From assembly GCA_937919015.1 (NCBI GenBank), contig CALFPN010000120.1, positions 1 to 23,145 of the forward strand: a stretch of 23,145 nucleotides of DNA, read 5' to 3'. The stretch is from an uncultured Clostridia bacterium (GTDB lineage Bacteria; Bacillota; Clostridia; Lachnospirales; Anaerotignaceae). The notes below the pieces were generated by a model that saw only the letters and a program-made list of their open reading frames with translations, searched no databases and was not told the origin of the DNA. Position numbers and translations under genes: made by a program. Each line of letters starts with the position of its first letter. Positions within the stretch are counted from its first letter, which is position 1. Below are positions 6,912 to 14,457 of the stretch, piece by piece.

Positions 6912-8849
6912 ATGGTTTTTACACCATTTCAAATCAAAGATGTTACATTAAAAAATCGCTGGATCATGCTGGCCATGCATACTGGTTTTGCAGAAGGCAA
7001 TGCTCTGACCGAAAGGAATTATGCATATTATGAAGAAAGAGCAAAAGGCGGTGCAGCGGCCGTGACCTGCCTGCTGGCGATCAATGAAGCGGGGGCACTG
7101 AAGGGAATGTACGATGCGGAAACGGTGGACAAAGAAAGTCTGAAAACATTGGCAGAACGTGTCCATGCCCATGACTGCAAATTGATCGTGCAGCTGTTCC
7201 ACTGCGGCAGAAACGAAAGTGCAAAAAATCATGGGGATAAGCCTTTGCTGGCACCTTCTGCGGTGCCTTCTCCCATTTTCCGTGCAGAACCGCAGGAAAT
7301 GACAATGGATGATTTGGCAGCAACAAAAAAGGCCTTTGCCAATGCAGCGGCTTTGTGTAAGGAAATCGGTGCAGATCTGGTGGAAGTCAGTGCTTCTGCC
7401 GGCTATCTGCTTTCTGAATTTTTCTCTCCCATCACAAATCTGAGAGAGGATGCATATGGCTATCAAAACGAAAATGGCGTGAAATTTCCCATGGAAGTTT
7501 TGGGTGAAATCCGTCAGGCTGTGGGGGACTATCCCGTTCTGGTGAAGGTTTCCGCGGCGCAGATGGTAGAAGAGGGCTATGAACTGGCAGATACGGTTCG
7601 TTTTTGCAAAAAGGCAGAAGATGCAGGCCTGATCGATGGTGTAACAGTGACCGGCGGCTGGCATGAATCTCCTATCGAACAGATCTCTTATCATGTGGCG
7701 AAGGGGGCTTATGCGCCTTTTGCGGGTATTATGAAGAGATATCTGTCCGTACCTGTCATTGCCTGTAATCGTATTCAGGATGAGGAAACAGCAGAACGTA
7801 TTCTGGCAGAAGGACTGTGTGATTTCTGCGGTACGGCAAGAGCATTTCTGGCTGACCCTGCTTTTGCCAATAAGATGAAAGAAGGAAAACCTTATCTGCC
7901 TTGTCAGGGCTGCAACAAATGTATCGCAGCGGTGCTGAAAGGGGAAGAAGTATTCTGTGCTTTTAACCCTGAAGCGGGGAAAGAGTATTTTGAAAATCAG
8001 CGCAGAAAAATCGCTACCAGAAAAGAATGTGTCGTTGTAGGCGGCGGCCCTGCCGGTATGGAAGCGGCGAAAAAGGCGGCAGAACGAGGCTTCAAAACCA
8101 CCATCCTTTGCAAAGAAAAGGAACTGGGCGGTCAGCTGAGATTGGCAGCACTGCCTCCCAAAAAAGGCGACTTGCTGAAATATATTGATTATATGAAATA
8201 TGCGCTGGAAGAGTTGGGGGTTACTATCCTGACGGAGACGGAAGGGACAAAAGAATTCATTGCATCCAGAAATCCTTACTTTACAGTCATTGCCACGGGC
8301 AGTCAGCCTGAAAAAGTTTCTATTGAAGGTGTTCCCGATGAAAAATATTTCACAGCTCAGGAAGTATTGCAGATGTCGGAAGAAAAGGTTCTGGAACTCT
8401 TGGAGGGGGAAGGAGTCATCCTTGGCGGTGGTGCCGTTGGTCTGGAAACAGCGGCTTATATGATGGATAAAATCGAAGTAAAAGAAGACGAATATAAGCT
8501 CAAGATCATTGACAAGGCAAAGAAAATGGGCATGGACTTAGGTGCGATGGCGAAGCCCTTGCTGGCTGATCTGAAAAAGAAACATGTCAGCTTCCTGACA
8601 ACCACCCAGCCAACCCTGATGGAAGGAAGAAAGCTGTATGTAAAGATCGGTGAAATGCCCATGTTCGTTTCTGCGGACTATGTGATCTGGGCCGGAGGCG
8701 GAGAATCCTGCGTAGACAGCGAACTGACCTTCTGGCTGATGGATGAACGTATGAGCTATGCTATTGTGGGTGATGCAAACGAAGTAGGAGACGGCGGCAA
8801 TGCCATTCGGGATGCCTATGATATTTTCACCAGAATGTATCTGGCATAA
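6912..8849 (+). CDS. FadH/2-enoate reductase-like flavin and iron-sulfur ene-reductase
   Basis: 645 residues from the ATG at 6912; GGAGGG lies 6 bases before it, whereas the ATG at 6906 abuts that site. Domains: an Old-Yellow-Enzyme FMN barrel (about 1-325), a [4Fe-4S] site (Cys331, 334, 337, 349), an FAD motif GGGPAG (377-382) and an NAD(P)H motif GGGAVG (505-510). Length and order fit 2,4-dienoyl-CoA reductase, 2-enoate reductase and the BaiCD/BaiH and FldZ enzymes. Tyr165 (SAGYLLSEF) and His251 (GGWHE) match the catalytic Tyr and His of E. coli FadH, while the HxxH pair of YqjM-type OYEs is Ser/Ala. It probably reduces an activated C=C bond with electrons from NAD(P)H; the substrate is unknown. 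It is a single gene with no clear terminator. Confidence 0.88.
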   Translation: MVFTPFQIKDVTLKNRWIMLAMHTGFAEGNALTERNYAYYEERAKGGAAAVTCLLAINEAGALKGMYDAETVDKESLKTLAERVHAHDCKLIVQLFHCGRNESAKNHGDKPLLAPSAVPSPIFRAEPQEMTMDDLAATKKAFANAAALCKEIGADLVEVSASAGYLLSEFFSPITNLREDAYGYQNENGVKFPMEVLGEIRQAVGDYPVLVKVSAAQMVEEGYELADTVRFCKKAEDAGLIDGVTVTGGWHESPIEQISYHVAKGAYAPFAGIMKRYLSVPVIACNRIQDEETAERILAEGLCDFCGTARAFLADPAFANKMKEGKPYLPCQGCNKCIAAVLKGEEVFCAFNPEAGKEYFENQRRKIATRKECVVVGGGPAGMEAAKKAAERGFKTTILCKEKELGGQLRLAALPPKKGDLLKYIDYMKYALEELGVTILTETEGTKEFIASRNPYFTVIATGSQPEKVSIEGVPDEKYFTAQEVLQMSEEKVLELLEGEGVILGGGAVGLETAAYMMDKIEVKEDEYKLKIIDKAKKMGMDLGAMAKPLLADLKKKHVSFLTTTQPTLMEGRKLYVKIGEMPMFVSADYVIWAGGGESCVDSELTFWLMDERMSYAIVGDANEVGDGGNAIRDAYDIFTRMYLA

Positions 8850-8906
8850 CGCTTTTGTGTACATTGTATTCTTTTTAGATAAGAATGAAATATTTTTCAG
8901 CAGATA

Positions 8907-8935
8907 TTGTCAAAAGAGCCATAGTGTGCTATATT
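8907..8935 (+). promoter_or_regulatory. Predicted alr promoter
   Basis: TTGTCA (8907-8912) is 17 bases from TATATT (8930-8935), close to consensus. Transcription would begin near 8942, giving a leader of about 100 bases. Confidence 0.75.
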
Positions 8936-8954
8936 GAATACAAGTGTTAAATAA

Positions 8955-9021
8955 TTGCCAAAGTATGGCGTTTTTGAGGCTTTGGCAACGAAAAAGATGC
9001 TGGAAAAATCAACAATTTTTC
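8955..9021 (+). promoter_or_regulatory. Structured alr leader with two hairpins
   Basis: A perfect 9-bp inverted repeat, TTGCCAAAG (8955-8963) with CTTTGGCAA (8980-8988), encloses a 16-base loop. A second hairpin, GAAAAAT (9003-9009) with ATTTTTC (9015-9021), has a 5-base loop and ends 6 bases before the ribosome binding site. No T-run follows the first stem, so it is not a standard terminator. It may affect stability or translation; I do not recognise a known riboswitch. Confidence 0.4.
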
Positions 9022-9042
9022 TTACGAAAGGAAGCGGAATTT

Positions 9043-10236
9043 ATGGATTTTATCAAAAGAACATGGGCAGAAGTAGATCTGGATGCACTGGATTACAATA
9101 TCAAGAGCATCAAATCTAAAATGGCTCCCAAACACAAAGTAATGGGTATCGTAAAAGCTGACGCTTATGGCCACGGCGATGGTTTCGTAGCACGTAAACT
9201 GCAGGCTGGCGGTTTTGACTGGTTTGGCGTTTCCAACATCGAAGAAGCAATGAGCCTGAGAAATGAAGGGATTACAAAGCCGATTCTGGTTCTGGGCTAC
9301 ACACCCGCAGATTGTGTAAAAATCATGAACAGCTATAGCATTACAAATGCGATCGTTGGTATGGAGCACGCAAAATCTCTGCAGGAAGCAGCAGAAGCAG
9401 CAGGCGTTGTTGTAGAAGGTCATATCAAACTGGATACAGGTATGACCCGTGTTGGTTTCCAGACAGATGAACCCAATTTTGAACAGTCCCTGAAAGATAT
9501 TATCGAAGTAAGCAAAATGCCTAATGTGAAGATCACAGGCATTTTCACACACCATGCTGTCGCTGACTCCTATACAGGAGACCATCCTGATTTCACAAAA
9601 ATGCAGTTCGACCGTTTCGATAAAATGGTATCTGCACTGCAGGAAGCTGGTGTGAATGTAGGTCTGCGTCACTGCGCAAACTCTGCGACAACAATTGCTT
9701 ATCCTGAAAGACATATTGATATGTGCCGTTCCGGTATCATTACATACGGTATGCTGCCTTCCGGTGAAAACGCTGGCATGATCGACCTGAAACCTCTGAT
9801 GACAGTAAAATCTACAATCGGTCTGGTAAAAACTGTTCCCGCTGGTTCTCAGCTGTCCTACGGCAGAACATACACAGCAGAAACAGAAAGAGTAATCGCT
9901 ACTGTTCCCATCGGCTATGCAGATGGTTATAACAGAGCATTGTCCAACAAAGCAAACATGATTGTTAACGGTCATTATGCACCCGTTGTTGGCCGCGTTT
10001 GCATGGACCAGCTGATGATTGACGTTACAGGTATTCCTGATGTTAAAATGGGTACAGAAGTCATCGTTGTTGGTACAGACGGTGACAAACATGTTACATT
10101 TGATGATCTGGCTGCAATTTTGGGCACAATCAACTATGAACTGCCCTGCGTAATTACAAAACGCGTTCCTCGTGTTTACAAAGAAAATGGTGAAATTGTT
10201 GGTATTGTAGACCACGTTCTGCATCAGTACAAATAA
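9043..10236 (+). CDS. alr: Alanine racemase
   Basis: 397 residues, a normal length. Lys38 in VKADAYGHG carries the pyridoxal phosphate as a Schiff base, and Tyr273 in SYGRTY is the second catalytic base. Arg136 (TGMTRVGF) and CMDQ (320-323) are also family hallmarks. It interconverts L- and D-alanine in the cytoplasm and supplies D-Ala for peptidoglycan. The frame is open back to 8944, but those codons lie in the leader; the ATG at 9043 has AAAGGAAG 8 bases upstream and starts the conserved part (TWAEVDLDALDYN). Codon use is strongly biased (GTA, ACA, CCC/CCT), which suggests high expression. It is a single gene between its own promoter and terminator. Confidence 0.95.
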   Translation: MDFIKRTWAEVDLDALDYNIKSIKSKMAPKHKVMGIVKADAYGHGDGFVARKLQAGGFDWFGVSNIEEAMSLRNEGITKPILVLGYTPADCVKIMNSYSITNAIVGMEHAKSLQEAAEAAGVVVEGHIKLDTGMTRVGFQTDEPNFEQSLKDIIEVSKMPNVKITGIFTHHAVADSYTGDHPDFTKMQFDRFDKMVSALQEAGVNVGLRHCANSATTIAYPERHIDMCRSGIITYGMLPSGENAGMIDLKPLMTVKSTIGLVKTVPAGSQLSYGRTYTAETERVIATVPIGYADGYNRALSNKANMIVNGHYAPVVGRVCMDQLMIDVTGIPDVKMGTEVIVVGTDGDKHVTFDDLAAILGTINYELPCVITKRVPRVYKENGEIVGIVDHVLHQYK

Positions 10237-10250
10237 TCAAAATAAAAATG

Positions 10251-10279
10251 AAGAGAGGCGAAATGCCTCTCTTTTTTTT
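10251..10279 (+). terminator. alr terminator
   Basis: A 9-bp stem (10251-10259 with 10265-10273, AAGAGAGGC and GCCTCTCTT) has a 5-base loop and leads into a run of T to 10279. Confidence 0.92.
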
Positions 10280-10284
10280 ACATA

Positions 10285-10312
10285 AAAAGAACCCTCGATT
10301 TTGTCGAGGGTT
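10285..10312 (-). terminator. degV terminator
   Basis: On the minus strand, AACCCTCGA with TCGAGGGTT (arms 10304-10312 and 10290-10298, 5-base loop) is followed by TTCTTTTTATG. It lies just past the DegV stop. Forward, it also meets TTTATTTTTT, so it may back up the alr terminator. Confidence 0.88.
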
Positions 10313-10318
10313 TATTTT

Positions 10319-11212
10319 TTAGAAACCATAATATTCGTATTTTTTTACAAAACAGAAACCGGTTGTGCCGGGGCCGGTGTGGCTGGAGATGGTTGCGCCG
10401 ATCTGGAAGGGGGGCAGGAATTCCATGCCGGGAACGGTTTCCTTCATTTTTTCATAGAAATCATCCATATCCTCCCAAATGGTATTTGTACCGGGAGTGG
10501 CGATATACTGAGAAGGGTCTTCTCCTGTTTCTCGGAAGTGTTTCTTTGTCACGTCTGCGATCTGCGTCAGCCCTTTCTTTCTGGCACGGCAAACACCGCC
10601 AATGCCGATTTCACCGTCTTTTAGGATAATGATGGGTTTTATTTTTAAAAGACCGCCGGAAAGAGTTGCCAGTTTGCCGATACGACCGCCGACTTCCAGA
10701 TAGCTCAGATCGCCCACCATAAAATGGATACGGGCATCTGCGCGGGCTTTTTCTACATAAGCAAGAACATCGTCAATAGATTTACCGTTTTTCTGCATAC
10801 GCGCCATTTCCATCAGAAGCAGCATTTGTGCGCCGGTGGCTACCCAGGAATTGATGACTTCGATCCTTGCGTTAGGGAAGTCCTCTTCCAGCATAGCTTT
10901 TGCGGTCATGGCAGATTCCAGAGAAGCAGTCAGGCTTCTTGTCATTGTCAGGCAAAGAACATCTTTTCCTGCTTCCAGAGCGGGGGTAAAAGCATCGATA
11001 TAATCTTGAATGGAGGGCAGGGAAGTTTTCGGATACCCTTTTTCTTCTGTCATGAAACGGAAATAATCATCCAGAGAAATTTCGAGAATTTCCTTATAAT
11101 AATTTTCATGGTCGATCGAAACATAGAAAGGGATCAGCTGAATACCTAGTTCTGCGGCTTTTTCAAAACCAATATCGCAAGCACCGTCGCTGAAAATCTG
11201 ATAATCTGCCAT
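10319..11212 (-). CDS. DegV family fatty-acid-binding protein (FakB-like)
   Basis: 297 residues. Family marks are TSLPS (63-67; the Thr/Ser pair that holds the lipid carboxylate is usually TSQPS), YLEVGGRIG (171-179) and HTGPG (278-282). Known role: FakB proteins bind a fatty acid and present it to FakA kinase for conversion to acyl phosphate. No fakA is nearby, so lipid specificity and partner are not shown. The start has AAGGAGG 8 bases upstream. It is transcribed alone from a good extended -10 promoter. The N-terminal motif reads SDGACDI where many members have a TDS-type sequence. Confidence 0.9.
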   Translation of the reverse strand: MADYQIFSDGACDIGFEKAAELGIQLIPFYVSIDHENYYKEILEISLDDYFRFMTEEKGYPKTSLPSIQDYIDAFTPALEAGKDVLCLTMTRSLTASLESAMTAKAMLEEDFPNARIEVINSWVATGAQMLLLMEMARMQKNGKSIDDVLAYVEKARADARIHFMVGDLSYLEVGGRIGKLATLSGGLLKIKPIIILKDGEIGIGGVCRARKKGLTQIADVTKKHFRETGEDPSQYIATPGTNTIWEDMDDFYEKMKETVPGMEFLPPFQIGATISSHTGPGTTGFCFVKKYEYYGF

Positions 11213-11286
11213 TGGTACGCCTCCTTGTTTATTAAAAAAATCTATTTCAACTTAAAAATATTCTCATAAAGAATTCTTTATAATGT

Positions 11287-11315
11287 AATATAGCAAATCA
11301 GACTACAAAATTCAA
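11287..11315 (-). promoter_or_regulatory. Predicted degV promoter
   Basis: On the minus strand TTGAAT (11310-11315) is 17 bases from TATATT (11287-11292), which is preceded by TGC, an extended -10. The leader would be about 70 bases. Confidence 0.7.
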
Positions 11316-11399
11316 TAGAATAAAATACAATATGTAGTATGAAAAACAATTAGCGATAGAAAATTATTTGGATATAGGTTAAGAAAGAGAGATCTTTCC

Positions 11400-11428
11400 T
11401 TGCAAAATAGGAATAAATGGGTTAGACT
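11400..11428 (+). promoter_or_regulatory. Tentative yacL promoter
   Basis: TTGCAA (11400-11405) is 17 bases from TAGACT (11423-11428); both match consensus at 4 of 6. It is the best candidate in the 290-base divergent gap, but it is not strong. Nothing else coding is seen in that gap. Confidence 0.35.
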
Positions 11429-11453
11429 ATCCTTATGGTAAAGTGCGGATAGT
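11426..11453 (+). promoter_or_regulatory. Inverted repeat upstream of yacL
   Basis: ACTATCC (11426-11432) pairs with GGATAGT (11447-11453) across 14 bases. It overlaps the tentative -10 and is followed after a few bases by a run of seven T. It could be an operator or a weak leader terminator. Confidence 0.35.
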
Positions 11454-11504
11454 ATTCATTTTTTTGCGTTTTGCCGAAATATAAGATAAAGGAGGTGAAT
11501 TATC

Positions 11505-12578
11505 GTGAGAAGACTGATTGAAATGATCATGAGTTTGATTGTTGTGGCGGCGACTTATGCGATAATGCATATTATATTTATTTCGGACTTATTCAATTTT
11601 ACAGCGAAAATGCCTGCCTATATCCCGACAGCACTTTCTGTTTTTACTGGATTCATATTTTATTTTATAGCTTCTACCACTACAGCGAATCTGCTTATGA
11701 AACGAATGACGCAGACGGAGGAACGTCTCACAAAAATGAATGTGAAGGAACTGGCGTTTTCTGTAATTGGCTGTTTTATCGGTCTGGTGATCGCAAATCT
11801 AATTGGGTTTGCATTCCGTGATTTTGGTATCCTTGGCACATTTATCATTATCCTGTTGAATATCTTTTTTGGTGTTCTTGGGATTCGCGTTGCCAGAAGA
11901 AAGAAGGATGATGTCAATGTGCGTACGTTGCAGCAGGTGCTGCTGACAACAAAACCCATGACTGCAGATGACAGCATTACAGGCAGACCAAAGATTCTGG
12001 ATACCAGTGTGATCATAGACGGACGTATTATGGACCTGCTGCAGACGGGATTTATTGAAGGGAAGATCATTATCCCCGACTTTGTGTTGGAGGAGCTGCG
12101 CCACATTGCGGACTCTGCAGACAGCCTGAAACGTCAGAGAGGACGCCGTGGGTTGGATATCCTGAATGAGATACAGAAGCAGCTGGCAGTGCCCGTAGAA
12201 ATTCAGAGTTTTAAAGCGGATAAGCCCATGGAAGTGGATTCCATGCTGCTGAAAATGGCAGAAAAGCTGGATGCTTTTGTTGTGACGAATGATTTCAACC
12301 TGAATAAGGTGGCGGAATTTCAGGGGGTTCGTGTGCTGAATATCAACGAATTGGCCAATGCCATCAAACCTGTGGTTCTGCCAGGAGAGGAAATGCAGGT
12401 GACAATCATCAAGGCCGGCAAAGAACAGGGGCAGGGCGTTGCTTATCTGAATGATGGCACCATGATCGTTGTGGATGGCGGCAGTAGACATATTGGTGAA
12501 ACAAAAACGGTCATCGTGACCAGTGTTTTGCAGACGGCGGCAGGCCGTATGATCTTCACAAAGATGATCGCGGCATAA
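11505..12578 (+). CDS. yacL: YacL-type membrane PIN/TRAM-domain protein
   Basis: 357 residues, starting at a GTG with a near-perfect AAAGGAGGTGA site 6 bases upstream. Four membrane segments (about 5-27, 38-62, 83-104 and 108-130) are followed by a PIN nuclease domain (about 162-285) and a TRAM RNA-binding domain (about 290-352). The PIN acidic residues include Asp166 (LDTSVI), Glu196/197 (VLEEL) and Asp263 (TNDFN). Family: YacL of B. subtilis, a probable membrane-anchored RNase of unknown target. As in B. subtilis it precedes ispD, but a terminator-like hairpin separates them here. The region upstream carries an inverted repeat. Confidence 0.9.
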   Translation: MRRLIEMIMSLIVVAATYAIMHIIFISDLFNFTAKMPAYIPTALSVFTGFIFYFIASTTTANLLMKRMTQTEERLTKMNVKELAFSVIGCFIGLVIANLIGFAFRDFGILGTFIIILLNIFFGVLGIRVARRKKDDVNVRTLQQVLLTTKPMTADDSITGRPKILDTSVIIDGRIMDLLQTGFIEGKIIIPDFVLEELRHIADSADSLKRQRGRRGLDILNEIQKQLAVPVEIQSFKADKPMEVDSMLLKMAEKLDAFVVTNDFNLNKVAEFQGVRVLNINELANAIKPVVLPGEEMQVTIIKAGKEQGQGVAYLNDGTMIVVDGGSRHIGETKTVIVTSVLQTAAGRMIFTKMIAA

Positions 12579-12589
12579 GAGAGAAAAAG

Positions 12590-12626
12590 AAAAATGCGAA
12601 ATCAGCTTGCTTGGTTTCGCATTTTT
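12590..12626 (+). terminator. Intrinsic terminator between yacL and ispD
   Basis: A 12-bp stem (12590-12601, AAAAATGCGAAA, with 12615-12626) has a 13-base loop; the T-run forms the end of the stem. It ends only 33 bases before the ispD start, with no clear promoter in between, so it is probably leaky or regulated. Confidence 0.75.
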
Positions 12627-12659
12627 ATTAAAGAAAAGCTGATTCGGAGGTGGAATAGG

Positions 12660-13355
12660 ATGAAACCCATCTGTACAGCTGTTATTGTGGCAGCGGGAAA
12701 AGGAAAACGAATGGGCACGGAAATCAGCAAACAGTTTCTGCCCCTATGCGGAAGGGAAATTTTGGCCCATACGGTGGAAAAATTTGAGAAAGCAGAAAAA
12801 ATTAGAGACATTGTTTTGGTAACAGGAGAAGAGTCTCTGCAGGATGTACAGGAGATGGCACAGGAATATGACTGGCAGAAAATCAGATCCATTGCTGCGG
12901 GTGGAAGGGAACGGCAGGATTCCGTATGGAACGGTCTGCAGGAAGTGTCTGTGGATTCTGAGATCGTTCTCATCCATGACGGTGTGCGCCCTTTTGTAAC
13001 AGAAGACATGATAAACGCTTCTATTGAAATGGCATTAGAGATGGGAAGTTGTGTGGCAGGTGTACCTGCTAAGGATACCATCAAGGTCTGCAATAGTGAA
13101 AACATTGCTGTGGATACACCTGACAGAAGTACCCTGTGGCAGATCCAGACCCCGCAGACCTTTCGCAGAGAGCTGATTATGAAAGCATATATGCAGGCGA
13201 AAGAGGAGGGCTTTTTGGGAACAGATGATGCTTCTTTGGCAGAGAACAGCGGATATCCTGTAAAAGTCTTTATGGGCAGCTATCGTAACATCAAGATCAC
13301 AACAAAGGAAGATCTGCTTATCGGGGAAGTTTTTTTGAAGGAGGAACAGGCATGA
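12660..13355 (+). CDS. ispD: 2-C-methyl-D-erythritol 4-phosphate cytidylyltransferase
   Basis: 231 residues, typical for the family. CTP-binding loop AAGKGKRMG (11-19) with Lys24, HDGVRP (106-111), TPQTF (164-168) and Lys213 (NIKITTKEDL) are all present. It transfers CMP from CTP to methylerythritol phosphate in the non-mevalonate isoprenoid pathway. The frame is open back to 12594, but that part is the upstream terminator; the ATG at 12660 has CGGAGGTGG about 7 bases before it. The stop overlaps the rnhA start (ATGA). The pathway partner ispF, often next to ispD, is not in this window. Confidence 0.94.
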   Translation: MKPICTAVIVAAGKGKRMGTEISKQFLPLCGREILAHTVEKFEKAEKIRDIVLVTGEESLQDVQEMAQEYDWQKIRSIAAGGRERQDSVWNGLQEVSVDSEIVLIHDGVRPFVTEDMINASIEMALEMGSCVAGVPAKDTIKVCNSENIAVDTPDRSTLWQIQTPQTFRRELIMKAYMQAKEEGFLGTDDASLAENSGYPVKVFMGSYRNIKITTKEDLLIGEVFLKEEQA

Positions 13356-13819
13356 AAGAAGTAACGATTTATACAGACGGGGCCTGCTCCGGCAATCCAG
13401 GCCCCGGCGGCTATGGGGTGGTGCTGCTGTATGGTGCCGCAAGAAAGGAACTTTCCGAAGGCTACCGTTTGACCACCAACAACCGCATGGAGGTTTTGGC
13501 AGTCATTAAGGGGCTGGAAGCATTGAAGGAGCCATGCAGAGTTAATCTCTACAGCGATTCCAAATATGTGGTGGATGCCATAGAAAAGGGATGGGTTGTG
13601 AAGTGGAAGCAGAACGGATGGATGCGCAATAAAAAGGAGAGAGCCTCCAACGTAGACCTATGGGAAAGGCTTCTCATTATGCTGGAAAAACATCAGGTGA
13701 AATTCATCTGGGTAAAAGGGCATGCGGACAATCCGGGCAATGAAAGATGCGATGAACTGGCTCGTATGGCCATCCAGAATGGTGTCCTTCAGGAAGACGA
13801 AACCTACGGAAAAATGTAA
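13352..13819 (+). CDS. rnhA: Ribonuclease HI
   Basis: 155 residues, the length of E. coli RNase HI. The catalytic residues match one for one: Asp9 (TDGACSGNPGPGG), Glu47 (NRMEVLA), Asp69 (YSDSKY), His124 (VKGHAD) and Asp134 (RCDELA). The basic handle segment (about 80-100, KWKQNGW) is present. It cleaves the RNA strand of RNA-DNA hybrids, for example R-loops and primers. AAGGAGG lies 7 bases before the ATG, inside the end of ispD, and the four-base overlap points to translational coupling. No terminator is evident after the stop. Confidence 0.95.
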   Translation: MKEVTIYTDGACSGNPGPGGYGVVLLYGAARKELSEGYRLTTNNRMEVLAVIKGLEALKEPCRVNLYSDSKYVVDAIEKGWVVKWKQNGWMRNKKERASNVDLWERLLIMLEKHQVKFIWVKGHADNPGNERCDELARMAIQNGVLQEDETYGKM

Positions 13820-13861
13820 TTTTCTGGCGGACGAATCCCAAGTGGAATGGTAGAATTCTAA

Positions 13862-13890
13862 TTGACACTGGGGGAATATTATGGTAGTAT
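13862..13890 (+). promoter_or_regulatory. Cold shock gene promoter
   Basis: A perfect TTGACA (13862-13867) is 17 bases from TAGTAT (13885-13890) with TGG before it (extended -10). The leader would be about 36 bases, much shorter than the thermosensing leader of E. coli cspA. Confidence 0.78.
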
Positions 13891-13932
13891 CAATGAGTAA
13901 CAATTTTTTATCTATCTAGGAGGATTTAAGTA

Positions 13933-14133
13933 ATGAAAAAAGGTACAGTTAAATGGTTTAACGCAGAAAAAGGTTTTGGTTTCATCTCCGTACCTGGTGA
14001 AGACGATGTATTCGTACATTTCTCCGCAATTCAGGCTGAAGGCTACAAAACACTGGAAGAAGGCCAGGAAGTAGAATTCGAAGTAGTTCAGGGTGCAAAA
14101 GGCCCTCAGGCTGCAAACGTAACACGCGCTTAA
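13933..14133 (+). CDS. Cold shock domain protein
   Basis: 66 residues forming a single OB-fold. The RNA-binding motifs are KGFGFI (13-18) and VFVHF (26-30), and the N-terminal KGTVKWFN is diagnostic. It is a cytoplasmic single-stranded nucleic-acid chaperone of the CspA/CspB family. AGGAGG lies 9 bases before the ATG. With a strong promoter and its own terminator, it is a monocistronic and probably abundant message. Confidence 0.96.
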   Translation: MKKGTVKWFNAEKGFGFISVPGEDDVFVHFSAIQAEGYKTLEEGQEVEFEVVQGAKGPQAANVTRA

Positions 14134-14198
14134 TCGATTTTAATTATAGAATGGACTGCGAAAGCATTCAAAAATATACATTTAGATTTGGTTATGCA

Positions 14199-14229
14199 AA
14201 AAGAGCTCTCCGTCAGGAGAGCTCTTTTA
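14199..14229 (+). terminator. Cold shock gene terminator
   Basis: A perfect 13-bp stem (14199-14211 with 14216-14228), including GAGCTCTCC and its complement, closes a GTCA loop and ends in TTTT. It lies 65 bases after the stop. Confidence 0.88.
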
Positions 14230-14357
14230 TGTTTCTAAACGGAGTGTTTGGGAGAGGGGTATTTTTTGTCCATACATCAAAAACATACATAATTGTGAAG
14301 ATATATAGAGATGATTTATATTTTCTGAAATAAGTTTTTTAATTATACGTTTTTTCA

Positions 14358-14386
14358 TTGAAAGAGTCTATTTTTCGTGCTAATAT
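14358..14386 (+). promoter_or_regulatory. Predicted promoter of the methyltransferase/GH3/HD-GYP operon
   Basis: TTGAAA (14358-14363) is 17 bases from TAATAT (14381-14386), which is preceded by TGC (extended -10). Transcription would begin near 14393. The 14134-14453 gap otherwise holds the csp terminator and a short upstream reading frame. Confidence 0.65.
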
Positions 14387-14421
14387 TGATAATGAATTAG
14401 TGTCGAAAGGTGGGTTTGTTT

Positions 14422-14457
14422 ATGGAATTATGCCATAAGCAAGAGAAGAATATATGA
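14422..14457 (+). CDS. 11-codon upstream reading frame (possible leader peptide)
   Basis: It encodes MELCHKQEKNI. AAAGGTGG, a good ribosome binding site, lies about 8 bases before the ATG. Its TGA overlaps the ATG of the methyltransferase-like gene (ATGA at 14454-14457), whose own binding site (AGAGAAG) is weak. This suggests that translation of the operon depends on ribosomes finishing the leader. It has no feature of a known attenuation peptide. Confidence 0.42.
   Translation: MELCHKQEKNI

Noticed and set aside
8944..9042. In-frame N-terminal extension of alanine racemase
   Set aside because: The extra 33 codons lie in the hairpin leader and start without a ribosome binding site; the family begins at 9043.
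9022..10224. 400-codon open frame antisense to alr
   Set aside because: It is a shadow of a strongly biased gene. Its composition (Asn, Cys, His rich) is not protein-like, and it has no start signals.
12594..12659. In-frame N-terminal extension of IspD
   Set aside because: These codons are the yacL terminator and the spacer to the ispD ribosome binding site.
14266..14292. A second promoter (TTGTCC-N16-CATAAT) ahead of the GH3 operon
   Set aside because: The elements are possible but weaker, and further from the gene than the extended -10 promoter at 14358-14386.
14151..14333. 60-codon frame after the cold shock gene
   Set aside because: It runs straight through the csp terminator hairpin and has no ribosome binding site.
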